Of a DNA stretch of 5,420 bases, positions 1 to 5,420 are shown piece after piece; the first letter of the stretch is position 1; each line of letters starts with the position of its first letter. Origin of the DNA: Caldifarciminota bacterium (GTDB lineage: Bacteria > Hydrothermota > Tepidihabitantia > Tepidihabitantales > Tepidihabitantaceae); NCBI GenBank assembly GCA_903908785.1, contig CAIVTL010000466.1, positions 1-5,420 on the forward strand, given 5' to 3'. A model generated the notes under the pieces. It was given only the letters and a program-made list of their open reading frames with translations. It had not been told where the DNA came from and did no database searches. The position numbers and the translations under genes were made by a program.

Positions 1-147
1 AGAATCATCAACACCGTTGCGCTGGTCGCCCTCGCACTGGTCAGTGTCGCCGCAGCGACGCAACGCCTGGTTCCGTTGCCGTACTTGAGCATTCAAAGCG
101 CCATTATCGCGCGGGGGGGGGGGGGATTTCGGGGACACAATACTTAA
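1..147 (+). pseudogene. N-terminal fragment of an exported beta-helix-like protein (5' partial, disrupted)
   Basis: Frame 1 is open from the window edge to a TAA at 145-147 (48 residues); the start codon lies outside the window. Residues 1-19 (RIINTVALVALALVSVAAA) are a signal-peptide core with a small-residue end suited to signal peptidase I. Residues 29-37 (YLSIQSAII) resemble the opening strand of right-handed parallel beta-helix (NosD/pectin-lyase-like) domains, which usually continue with an Ala-rich turn and GDT(V/I)L. That continuation (DFGDTIL) does occur at 125-145, but in another frame, because a run of 13 G at 113-125 intervenes. Read as is, the protein ends in GGGG and six further residues. 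It may be a decayed gene, a phase-variable gene or an assembly error at the G run. Signal peptide: fairly sure. Beta-helix: tentative, as only about 15 residues support it. Confidence 0.5.
113..125. repeat. Homopolymer run of 13 G
   Basis: Thirteen uninterrupted G residues lie inside the reading frame of the exported-protein fragment. With 12 or 15 G the upstream frame would join the frame encoding DFGDTIL; with 13 it leads to a nearby TAA. Such tracts slip during replication and act as phase-variation switches in some bacteria. Long G runs are also a typical artefact of two-colour Illumina chemistry and of draft contig ends or joins. Confidence 0.9.
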
Positions 148-148
148 C
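126..148. mobile_element. Possible end motif of a REP-associated (Y1) transposase element
   Basis: The string GGGGACACAATACTTAA (131-147), preceded by ATTTC, resembles from memory a motif that often flanks REP-associated IS200-like tyrosine transposase genes in environmental genomes. No transposase gene and no partner inverted copy is present in the window. The same bases can instead be read as a beta-helix continuation (DFGDTIL), so the two interpretations compete. Confidence 0.2.
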
Positions 149-240
149 TCCCTTGACATCGGGGCGCACTCAAGGGTGAGATGCAACACTGACGGATTCT
201 TGCTTCCACGATGGGATATATTAATGGCGTGCCGGGATAT

Positions 241-387
241 GTCAAGCAGCGGTGCGGGCGCGTCTCGGCTATGTGGGACACGCGGGATTAGTACGGTCGA
301 CTCGTGCCGAACGGGGTCTATTTCGTGCGAGTAGCGCAGGCCCAAGCGCAAGCTCACGCCGTGTGCAAGGTCATCGTGAAACGGTAG
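241..387 (+). pseudogene. Degenerate T9SS-type C-terminal sorting tail
   Basis: Frame 1 encodes GRVSAMWDTRD, an in-frame TAG at 289-291, then YGRLVPNGVYFVRV, an Ala/Gln-rich stretch and KVIVKR before the final TAG at 385-387. The pattern of D-x-x-GR-x-V-P-x-GVYFVR followed by a basic KV-V-R ending is typical of FlgD-like or Por-secretion (T9SS type A) tails of FCB-group secreted proteins. In intact tails this stretch reads through, and the TAG sits where Trp or Asp is common (DWYGR would need only TGG to TAG), so a point nonsense mutation is likely. Upstream the frame carries a TGA at 190-192 and no recognisable cargo domain. It shares its frame with the signal-peptide fragment at 1-147, so both may be ends of one deleted gene. 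The tail assignment is fairly sure; that it belongs to the upstream fragment is inference. Confidence 0.6.
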
Positions 388-436
388 ACAGCCAACGGCT
401 TACAGCCTACAGCTTACAGCCTACAGCTAACAGCCT
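388..436. repeat. Heptanucleotide tandem array, seven units, consensus ACRGCYW
   Basis: Seven consecutive 7-bp units fit ACRGCYW without any gap; ACAGCCT occurs three times. The array starts at the base after the TAG of the sorting-tail remnant. A related looser pair follows: GACTGACGG at 455-463 and again at 472-480. The array shows no coding potential. Heptameric short tandem repeats (STRRs) are known from heterocystous cyanobacteria, but this sequence is not claimed to be one of them. Confidence 0.85.
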
Positions 437-558
437 CCCGGATTGCAGATTCCTGACTGACGGCCAAGAACGACTGACGGCTGACTGCGGCGGGCAACCG
501 AGCCGTAACACCAAACCCCGGACTCTAAAGCCCACGCCGGGCGCGGGAAATCATGAAT

Positions 559-632
559 CCCAAACCCCAAATCCCAAGAGCGATTCTCGATTGGCGGGCG
601 GTGGTTCTCCCGATTGGCGATTGACGATTTCC
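559..632. repeat. Degenerate heptanucleotide repeats (CCCAARN and GATTKVC types)
   Basis: At 559-579 three contiguous 7-bp units read CCCAAAC, CCCAAAT and CCCAAGA. At 612-632 three more read GATTGGC, GATTGAC and GATTTCC. CGATTGGCG also occurs twice (588-596 and 611-619). The two blocks are not in the same 7-bp phase, so they are separate small arrays. A variant of the first block recurs at 1384-1411. Confidence 0.7.
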
Positions 633-1095
633 TAGTGCTGGAGTCGGGCGGTGGTCCATCCGGGGCTTGAGAATCCGGTCGGTTCCGGTTCTGGGTATCT
701 GAGTGCGTCCGTCCGAGCCGATATTGTCCGAGAGCAGGTCTGGCGGGCCGATGCCGGGCCCGTTCTTCGGAGGGAACCGCGTGCGTGACGTTGGTAACCC
801 TGGTCGGCAACTACTAGTTCCGCCCCCGGAACTCCCCAGAAGTCTTTCGAAGTAATTCCTGAACAACCATGCACGAATGACGAATGGAAGGGCGTTGAAA
901 GAAGGCGGGGTCCGAGCCGACCGGGAAAAGAGCATAACGTCTGTATCATCAGCAGGTTCGGAGTGTGCGCAAGTCAGGAAGACCAAGGGTAGGGGTCGCT
1001 TAGGGGGCTATACCTTCCGAAGCAATTCGATAACCAGCCGAAGAGACAATGACTGGTACGTGAACTGCTACAACCAGCGGAACGACGACGGGTTC
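633..1095. other. Intergenic stretch without a recognisable gene
   Basis: Open frames here lie mostly on the minus strand and overlap one another. None has a convincing Shine-Dalgarno site, a domain-like composition or a similarity I recognise. Visible structure is limited to a G+C-rich inverted repeat (CGGGCC at 744-749 and GGCCCG at 757-762) and a tandem heptamer ACGAATG twice at 873-886. The stretch links the repeat blocks on either side and appears noncoding. Confidence 0.6.
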
Positions 1096-1131
1096 GGCTT
1101 CTGGAATGACTTCTGGAACGGCTTCCGGAAC
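1096..1131. repeat. Three 12-bp tandem repeats, consensus GRCTTCYGGAAY
   Basis: Units at 1096-1107, 1108-1119 and 1120-1131 read GGCTTCTGGAAT, GACTTCTGGAAC and GGCTTCCGGAAC. Each unit divides into 6-bp halves (RCTTC and YGGAA cores). The block is separated from the array at 1162-1293 by a degenerate stretch that keeps the same 6-bp register. A 6/12-bp period preserves the reading frame, which explains why long spurious frames with repetitive translations cross this region on both strands. Confidence 0.85.
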
Positions 1132-1161
1132 AGCGCGCGTTCCGGCGCCGGATGCAGCGTA

Positions 1162-1293
1162 GGGTTCAGGTTGCGGTCGAGGTGGAGATATGGGTTGAGA
1201 TTCAGGTGAAGACGCAGGTCGAGACACAGGTCAGGATACGCTGACCGACACGGCGCGGGATACGAGGTGAGATACGGCAAGGGACACAAGGCA
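1162..1293. repeat. Degenerate 12-bp tandem array, eleven units in one register
   Basis: Six units at 1162-1233 fit VGRYNNRGGTNR, for example AGATTCAGGTGA at 1198-1209, AGACGCAGGTCG at 1210-1221 and AGACACAGGTCA at 1222-1233. Five further units at 1234-1293 keep the register but drift in their second half, with first halves of the type SGAYAC or AGATAC. Within units there is a 6-bp sub-period. Minus-strand translation gives low-complexity Leu/Asn/His repeats and no domain, so I regard the array as noncoding. Confidence 0.8.
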
Positions 1294-1383
1294 CTTTTCG
1301 ATGAGCGTTCCTGCGGGCTTTCGTGCACCCGGTGGGCGCGAGTTTGCAGTGACCAGTTTGCGGTCTGCAGGTCGCAGTCAATG

Positions 1384-1431
1384 TCCAAGCCCCAAGCGCC
1401 AATGACCATTCAGGGCCGAATGACCGAATGT
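1384..1431. repeat. Heptamer array (NCCAAKS type) with adjacent 8-bp direct repeat
   Basis: Units TCCAAGC, CCCAAGC, GCCAATG and ACCATTC occupy 1384-1411 with no gaps. They are followed by CCGAATGA and CCGAATGT at 1416-1431. The first part matches the block at 559-585 in unit structure and at about 18 of 26 positions. No gene is associated with it. Confidence 0.7.
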
Positions 1432-1471
1432 CGGTCCTTGTCACGCCTTTCGAGTTGGAGTGGGAACTCTA

Positions 1472-1625
1472 TCTGCGTCCCTCTGCGCAATGTGCGGATG
1501 CTCTTTCTTCCCGTAGTTCTGCATTCTGGTATCTGCTCTCTGGATTCTGCTATGTCTAGGTTCTGTATCTGTGTTCATCCGTGTTGGCCGCTGCGGCCCC
1601 TGTCCGACAGTGCATCTGTGGTTCC
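1472..1625. repeat. CTG-cored heptamer array and related degenerate repeats
   Basis: Five contiguous 7-bp units with a CTG core occupy 1516-1550 (GTTCTGC, ATTCTGG, TATCTGC, TCTCTGG, ATTCTGC). Before them TCTGCG occurs twice (1472-1477 and 1482-1487). After them come ATCTGTGTTCATCCGTGTT (1567-1585) and CATCTGTGGTTCC (1613-1625). Strings of the last kind are, from memory, common in intergenic DNA of unrelated environmental bacteria; their role is unknown to me. The block ends about 75 bp before the membrane-protein gene. Confidence 0.65.
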
Positions 1626-1663
1626 ACGTGATTCGGCCGCGGTTCTTCGCGGCTGCGAACTGC

Positions 1664-1696
1664 TTGACATCGGCGCCGGACGCAGGACGATATATG
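1664..1696 (+). promoter_or_regulatory. Possible promoter of the TMTC-like gene
   Basis: A perfect -35 hexamer TTGACA lies at 1664-1669. The only -10-like sequences are GATATA (1689-1694, spacer 19) and TATATG (1691-1696, spacer 21), both far from ideal. If used, transcription would begin at or near the ATG at 1701, giving a leaderless or nearly leaderless mRNA. That would agree with the weak Shine-Dalgarno (AGGA at 1684-1687, 13 bases from the ATG). The same 11-mer CTTGACATCGG also occurs at 152-162. Confidence 0.3.
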
Positions 1697-1700
1697 AACA

Positions 1701-3608
1701 ATGGCCCAGATACAGGCTGTGAAAGCCGGCAGGCTGAAGCCGCGGGCGGTGCTGCTTGCCGCGGGCATCGTGGCGCTGGCCGGGCTTTCGTACCTGCCGA
1801 CGTTGCGATATGACTTTGTCTGGGACGACAAGGCGCTGATTGTCGAGAACCAGGACCTTCTGGCTCCGGCCCCGTTCGGGTTCTTCGGCCAGAGCTTCAC
1901 GCACTGGTGGGCGAAGCAGGGACTTGTGCCCAACAGTTACTACCGGCCGCTGGTGGTTTCGAGCTTCTGGCTGGACCGGAAGCTGTGGGGCGCGCGGCCG
2001 TTCGGTTTCCATCTGACTAACTTGCTGTTGAACTGCGGGGTCGGCGTGCTGGTGGTGCTGCTGCTGGCCGAGATGCTGGCCTCGTTCTGGCCGGTGTTGC
2101 TCGGAGGGCTGGCGTTTGCTCTGCACCCGACGCACGTTGAATCCGTGGCATTTGTGTCCGACCGCACCGACCTGATGATGGCGTTTTTCATTCTGCTTGC
2201 CTTTCTCGCGCTGCTGCGGCTGCGGCGGCGGCCATCAGCAGGCATGCTCGTTCTGGTCGTGGTGTCTTTTGCCGCCGCGCTCTTGTGCAAGGAGGCAGCG
2301 GTCCTGTTTCCGGTGCTTGCACTTCTCCTTCTTATCCCCGAGTTTCGACAGAAGGCCCGGCGCGGGCGCGTGCTGGTGCTCGTCGGCACGATGGCGGCAG
2401 TCGTGGTCGCGTATCTAGTCGCAAGGGCGGCGGTACTGACGGGCAGCGCCCCGGCCTGGGGTGCAATCGGTCCGGGCCAGCGGTTCATGCTCGCGGTCAA
2501 TGCGTTCGGCCGGTATGCGTTCATGTCCGTGGTTCCATTCGACCGCCGCGTCCAATTCTCCGACCCGCAGGCGCTGGCCGCGTTCGGCTGGCCGACCGTC
2601 GCGGCCGCCGTCGCACTCGCCGGATTGGCTTGGATGGTGGTTCGATTCCGGCGCAGGCCGGCGGGAATCGGCAGCCTGTGGTTTTTGCTGTTCATTCTGC
2701 CGGCGTGCAACCTGGTCCCGCCCGGGCCATCGTTCCTTTCACAGCGGATGCTCTACCTGCCGACCGTCGGAACCGTGCTGGCGGTCGCCGCGCTCGGGAT
2801 GACGCTCCGGCGCGGGCGGCAGGTTCTGGCGGTACTCGCAGTACTCTATGTCGGCGTGATGGGGCTAGGCGCAGTCCGTTCCCTGCCGGTCTGGAGGAAT
2901 GAGCTGAGCCTGCACACGACCATGGTCGCACAATCTCCGAATGACGGGCAGGCAAGGTTTGACCTCGCGCGCGTTTTAAAGGCGGGCGGGGCCCGGCAGG
3001 GCGCGGCGCGCGAGCTCCGCCGGGCGGCCGGGTTGCTGCCGGGTTCGGCCGAGGTGCATTCCGAACTGGGCCGCGTGCTTGAGGATCTTGGCACGCTGGG
3101 CGGTGCCGATTCAGCGTTGCGCCGGGCCGTGACACTTGCCCCGGGCGATGCCCATGTCTGGACCAGCCTGGGCGACGTGTTGTTGGAGGAGGGAGATGCC
3201 GGCGGCGCGGCAGGGGCCTATCGCCGGGCGCTGGGCATCGACCCGAACTCCGCCCTGGTCCACAACAACCTGGGAGTAGCCTGGCAGCAGGCCGGAGACC
3301 TGCATGGCGCCGAGGGCGAATACCGTCAGGCACTCGGGCTGCAGCCGGACCTGGCGTTGGCCCGCAACAACCTGGGAGAAATGCAGGCACGCCGGGGCAG
3401 CCGGGATTCGGCCCTGGTTGAATTCCAGCGCGCGCTGCAGAGCCGGCCGGACTATGCGCTGGCACGGTTCAATGCGGGAGTGGCACTTCAGGCCCTGGGC
3501 AGGGCGGAAGAGGCCCGAGTTGCCTTTGAGCAAGTGCTCAAGCAGGACCCGCATTTCCCGGGCGTGGCCGAGCGACTCCGTGCTCTGCCTCGGACAGATT
3601 CACGTTGA
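1701..3608 (+). CDS. TMTC-like polytopic membrane protein with six C-terminal TPRs (putative GT-C glycosyltransferase)
   Basis: The 635-residue product has roughly ten or eleven hydrophobic segments in residues 17-391, then a soluble TPR domain. The first large loop carries YDFVWDD (37-43), matching the acidic motif of GT-C glycosyltransferases. HPTHVESVAFVSDRTDLM (142-159) and FLSQRMLYLPTVG (345-357) match signature stretches of the TMTC family and its bacterial relatives. Six TPRs follow in perfect 34-residue register, starting at residues 415, 449, 483, 517, 551 and 585. Animal TMTC proteins O-mannosylate cadherins; bacterial relatives are mostly uncharacterised, so transfer of a lipid-linked sugar to exported proteins is inference. 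An in-frame TGA at 1695-1697 makes ATG 1701 the first possible start; its Shine-Dalgarno is weak. Repeats 4 and 5 share a 14-bp identical DNA string exactly 102 bp apart (3263-3276 and 3365-3378). The TGA stop lies inside the -35 box of the next gene's promoter. It could also be a TPR protein that has lost transferase activity. Confidence 0.85.
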   Translation: MAQIQAVKAGRLKPRAVLLAAGIVALAGLSYLPTLRYDFVWDDKALIVENQDLLAPAPFGFFGQSFTHWWAKQGLVPNSYYRPLVVSSFWLDRKLWGARPFGFHLTNLLLNCGVGVLVVLLLAEMLASFWPVLLGGLAFALHPTHVESVAFVSDRTDLMMAFFILLAFLALLRLRRRPSAGMLVLVVVSFAAALLCKEAAVLFPVLALLLLIPEFRQKARRGRVLVLVGTMAAVVVAYLVARAAVLTGSAPAWGAIGPGQRFMLAVNAFGRYAFMSVVPFDRRVQFSDPQALAAFGWPTVAAAVALAGLAWMVVRFRRRPAGIGSLWFLLFILPACNLVPPGPSFLSQRMLYLPTVGTVLAVAALGMTLRRGRQVLAVLAVLYVGVMGLGAVRSLPVWRNELSLHTTMVAQSPNDGQARFDLARVLKAGGARQGAARELRRAAGLLPGSAEVHSELGRVLEDLGTLGGADSALRRAVTLAPGDAHVWTSLGDVLLEEGDAGGAAGAYRRALGIDPNSALVHNNLGVAWQQAGDLHGAEGEYRQALGLQPDLALARNNLGEMQARRGSRDSALVEFQRALQSRPDYALARFNAGVALQALGRAEEARVAFEQVLKQDPHFPGVAERLRALPRTDSR

Positions 3609-3632
3609 CACTCCCAGGCTACCGCCTATAAT
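3605..3632 (+). promoter_or_regulatory. Sigma-70-type promoter of tRNA-Val
   Basis: TTGACA (3605-3610) and TATAAT (3627-3632) are both perfect consensus hexamers with a 16-bp spacer. Transcription should start near 3639-3641, only a few bases before the tRNA, as expected for a strong stable-RNA promoter. The -35 box overlaps the TGA stop codon (3606-3608) of the TMTC-like gene. No stem-loop terminator is visible between the two genes. Confidence 0.85.
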
Positions 3633-3642
3633 CTGCTGACAA

Positions 3643-3716
3643 GGGCGATTAGCTCAGTCGGCTAGAGCGCCTCCCTTACACGGAGGAGGCCATCTGTTCA
3701 ATTCAGATATCGCCCA
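3643..3716 (+). tRNA. tRNA-Val (anticodon UAC)
   Basis: The 74-nt sequence folds into a complete cloverleaf. The acceptor stem is GGGCGAT with ATCGCCC, and the discriminator is A3716. The D stem is GCTC with GAGC. The anticodon stem is CCTCC with GGAGG, enclosing loop CTTACAC with anticodon TAC at 3677-3679. The variable loop has five bases, and the T stem ATCTG/CAGAT encloses TTCAATT. All stems are fully paired. UAC reads GUA and, with wobble, other valine codons. The 3' CCA is not encoded, so it must be added by a nucleotidyltransferase. The gene has its own promoter immediately upstream. Confidence 0.95.
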
Positions 3717-3986
3717 GTAACGTAAGTCTAGGCAATTCAGCCCATTAGGTAGGTCTGCCGCGGCTGGTCGGCTATGTGCCGTATCGGCTGGGAGAATCCA
3801 AGCCCGTCTGTTCGGGTCTAAAACATTGGAAGGTTACTCATTTGCAGGAGTTAGGTAGTGTTTCACACGTGCCCAAACTGCCGGGTGCCGACGCCGCTGC
3901 AGTAGTGTGGCCGTCCGCCGAGGGCCGATGAAGCCTGAGGCGGGCCGTAGTGTTGAACCAGAACTCACAACATCCAAGGAGGAGTT
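3717..3986 (+). promoter_or_regulatory. Leader region of groESL, no CIRCE operator seen
   Basis: These 270 bp hold no gene. I find neither the CIRCE inverted repeat (TTAGCACTC and its complement), bound by the HrcA repressor ahead of many groESL operons, nor a convincing sigma-32 or sigma-70 promoter. An imperfect hairpin can form between CCGTCCGCC (3911-3919) and GGCGGGCCG (3939-3947), with five Watson-Crick pairs, a G-U and a further G-C pair, and a smaller internal GGGC/GCCT pairing. It ends 39 bp before groES and could be a 5' UTR structure. A short CCCG/CGGG hairpin near 3803-3816 has no T run. Readthrough from the tRNA promoter is possible. Confidence 0.4.
3976..3984 (+). promoter_or_regulatory. 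Ribosome binding site of groES
   Basis: AAGGAGGAG is a near-perfect anti-Shine-Dalgarno match ending two bases before ATG 3987 (four bases from the AAGGAGG core). It fixes this ATG as the start and predicts strong translation. Confidence 0.85.
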
Positions 3987-4283
3987 ATGAAGATAAGACC
4001 GCTACAGGATAGAATCCTGGTCGAGCGCATCGAAGAGGAAGTCAAGAAGGGTGGAATCATCATTCCCGATTCCGCCAAAGAGAAGCCCCAGCAGGGTAAG
4101 GTGATTGCCGCCGGGCCGGGTCGGATTGATGAAAAGGGCGCCCGGATTCCCATGGAAGTCAAGAAGGGCGACACCATTCTGTTCGGCAAGTACTCCGGCA
4201 ACGAGATACGCATCGGCGAGGAAGAACACCTCATCATGCGCGAGGACGACGTGCTCGCGGTGATTGAGAAAGAAAGCAAGTAA
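3987..4283 (+). CDS. groES: Co-chaperonin GroES (Hsp10/Cpn10)
   Basis: The product has 98 residues, close to the 97 of the Escherichia coli protein, and is complete. GroES forms the heptameric lid that caps the GroEL folding chamber in an ATP-dependent cycle in the cytoplasm. The opening IRPLQDRILVERIEEE (3-18) is the first beta strand and turn. The mobile loop that docks on the GroEL apical domain contains KKGGIIIPDSAKEKPQQG (20-37), with the hydrophobic tripeptide III at 24-26. The GKVIAAGPG stretch (37-45) and the C-terminal EEEHLIMREDDVLAVIE (78-94) are family hallmarks. The start is set by a strong Shine-Dalgarno sequence. groEL follows with a 12-bp gap, so the two genes form the usual bicistronic operon. 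Nothing in it looks degenerate. Confidence 0.98.
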   Translation: MKIRPLQDRILVERIEEEVKKGGIIIPDSAKEKPQQGKVIAAGPGRIDEKGARIPMEVKKGDTILFGKYSGNEIRIGEEEHLIMREDDVLAVIEKESK

Positions 4284-4290
4284 GGAGGAG
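4282..4290 (+). promoter_or_regulatory. Ribosome binding site of groEL overlapping the groES stop codon
   Basis: AAGGAGGAG begins within the TAA stop of groES (4281-4283). Its AAGGAGG core lies seven bases before ATG 4296. It is the same nonamer as at the groES site. The overlap suggests that ribosomes ending groES can reinitiate at once on groEL, and it identifies the groEL start. Confidence 0.85.
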
Positions 4291-4295
4291 CGAGC

Positions 4296-5420
<1,125 letters not shown>

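Noticed and set aside
153..181. Promoter starting with TTGACA at 153-158
   Set aside because: The -10 position at a 17-bp spacing reads GTGAGA or TGAGAT, a poor match, and no gene follows.
388..436. CRISPR array
   Set aside because: The units are 7 bp and contiguous, with no spacers, and no cas genes are present.
744..762. G+C-rich hairpin CGGGCC/GGCCCG followed by TTCTTC, as a rho-independent terminator
   Set aside because: The stem has only six or seven pairs, the T tract is broken, and no gene ends just upstream.
525..986. Minus-strand open frame of 153 codons in the intergenic region
   Set aside because: It has no recognisable domain or good ribosome site, it overlaps other open frames, and part of it reads through 7-bp repeats.
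877..1409. Open frames of 75-113 codons on both strands over the 6/12-bp repeats
   Set aside because: The frame-preserving repeat period keeps them open. The translations are low-complexity repeats without a start signal.
1940..3554. Long minus-strand open frames of 147-257 codons opposite the TMTC-like gene
   Set aside because: They lie wholly inside a gene with clear domains, are rich in Arg/Pro/Ala/Ser as expected of antisense G+C-rich DNA, and show no motif.
3803..3816. CCCG/CGGG hairpin as terminator of the tRNA transcript
   Set aside because: The stem has four pairs and is followed by TCTAAAA, with no T run.

Overview
The window reads as a G+C-rich bacterial contig, by eye about 60% G+C. 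A possible home is the FCB superphylum or a neighbouring candidate phylum such as WOR-3. This rests only on a type IX secretion (T9SS)-like C-terminal tail at the left end, a TMTC-like membrane/TPR protein, and intergenic DNA full of short-period repeats; treat it as a weak inference. The groES/groEL sequences are clearly bacterial but do not fix the phylum.

Left part (1-387): remains of what looks like an exported protein gene. Bases 1-147 encode a signal peptide and the start of a parallel beta-helix-like domain, interrupted by a run of 13 G. Bases 241-387 encode a T9SS-type C-terminal sorting tail carrying an in-frame TAG. Both pieces lie in the same frame, as if one gene had lost its middle and decayed.

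Intergenic part (388-1700): about 1.3 kb with no credible gene. It is built largely from degenerate short-period repeats: 7-bp arrays of several unrelated sequences (388-436, 559-579, 612-632, 873-886, 1384-1411, 1516-1550) and a 6/12-bp array (1096-1131 and 1162-1293). This is the most unusual part of the window.

Central part (1701-3716): a 635-residue polytopic membrane protein with six C-terminal TPRs, resembling the TMTC family of GT-C-type glycosyltransferases. It is followed at once by a tRNA-Val(UAC) gene. The tRNA has a promoter with two perfect sigma-70 hexamers, and the -35 box contains the stop codon of the TPR gene.

Right part (3717-5420): a 270-bp leader without a recognisable CIRCE operator, then the chaperonin operon groES-groEL. 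Both genes have strong Shine-Dalgarno sequences, and the groEL one overlaps the groES stop codon. groEL runs off the window after 375 codons. GroEL and GroES form the ATP-driven protein-folding chamber; the other genes are not obviously related to them in function.
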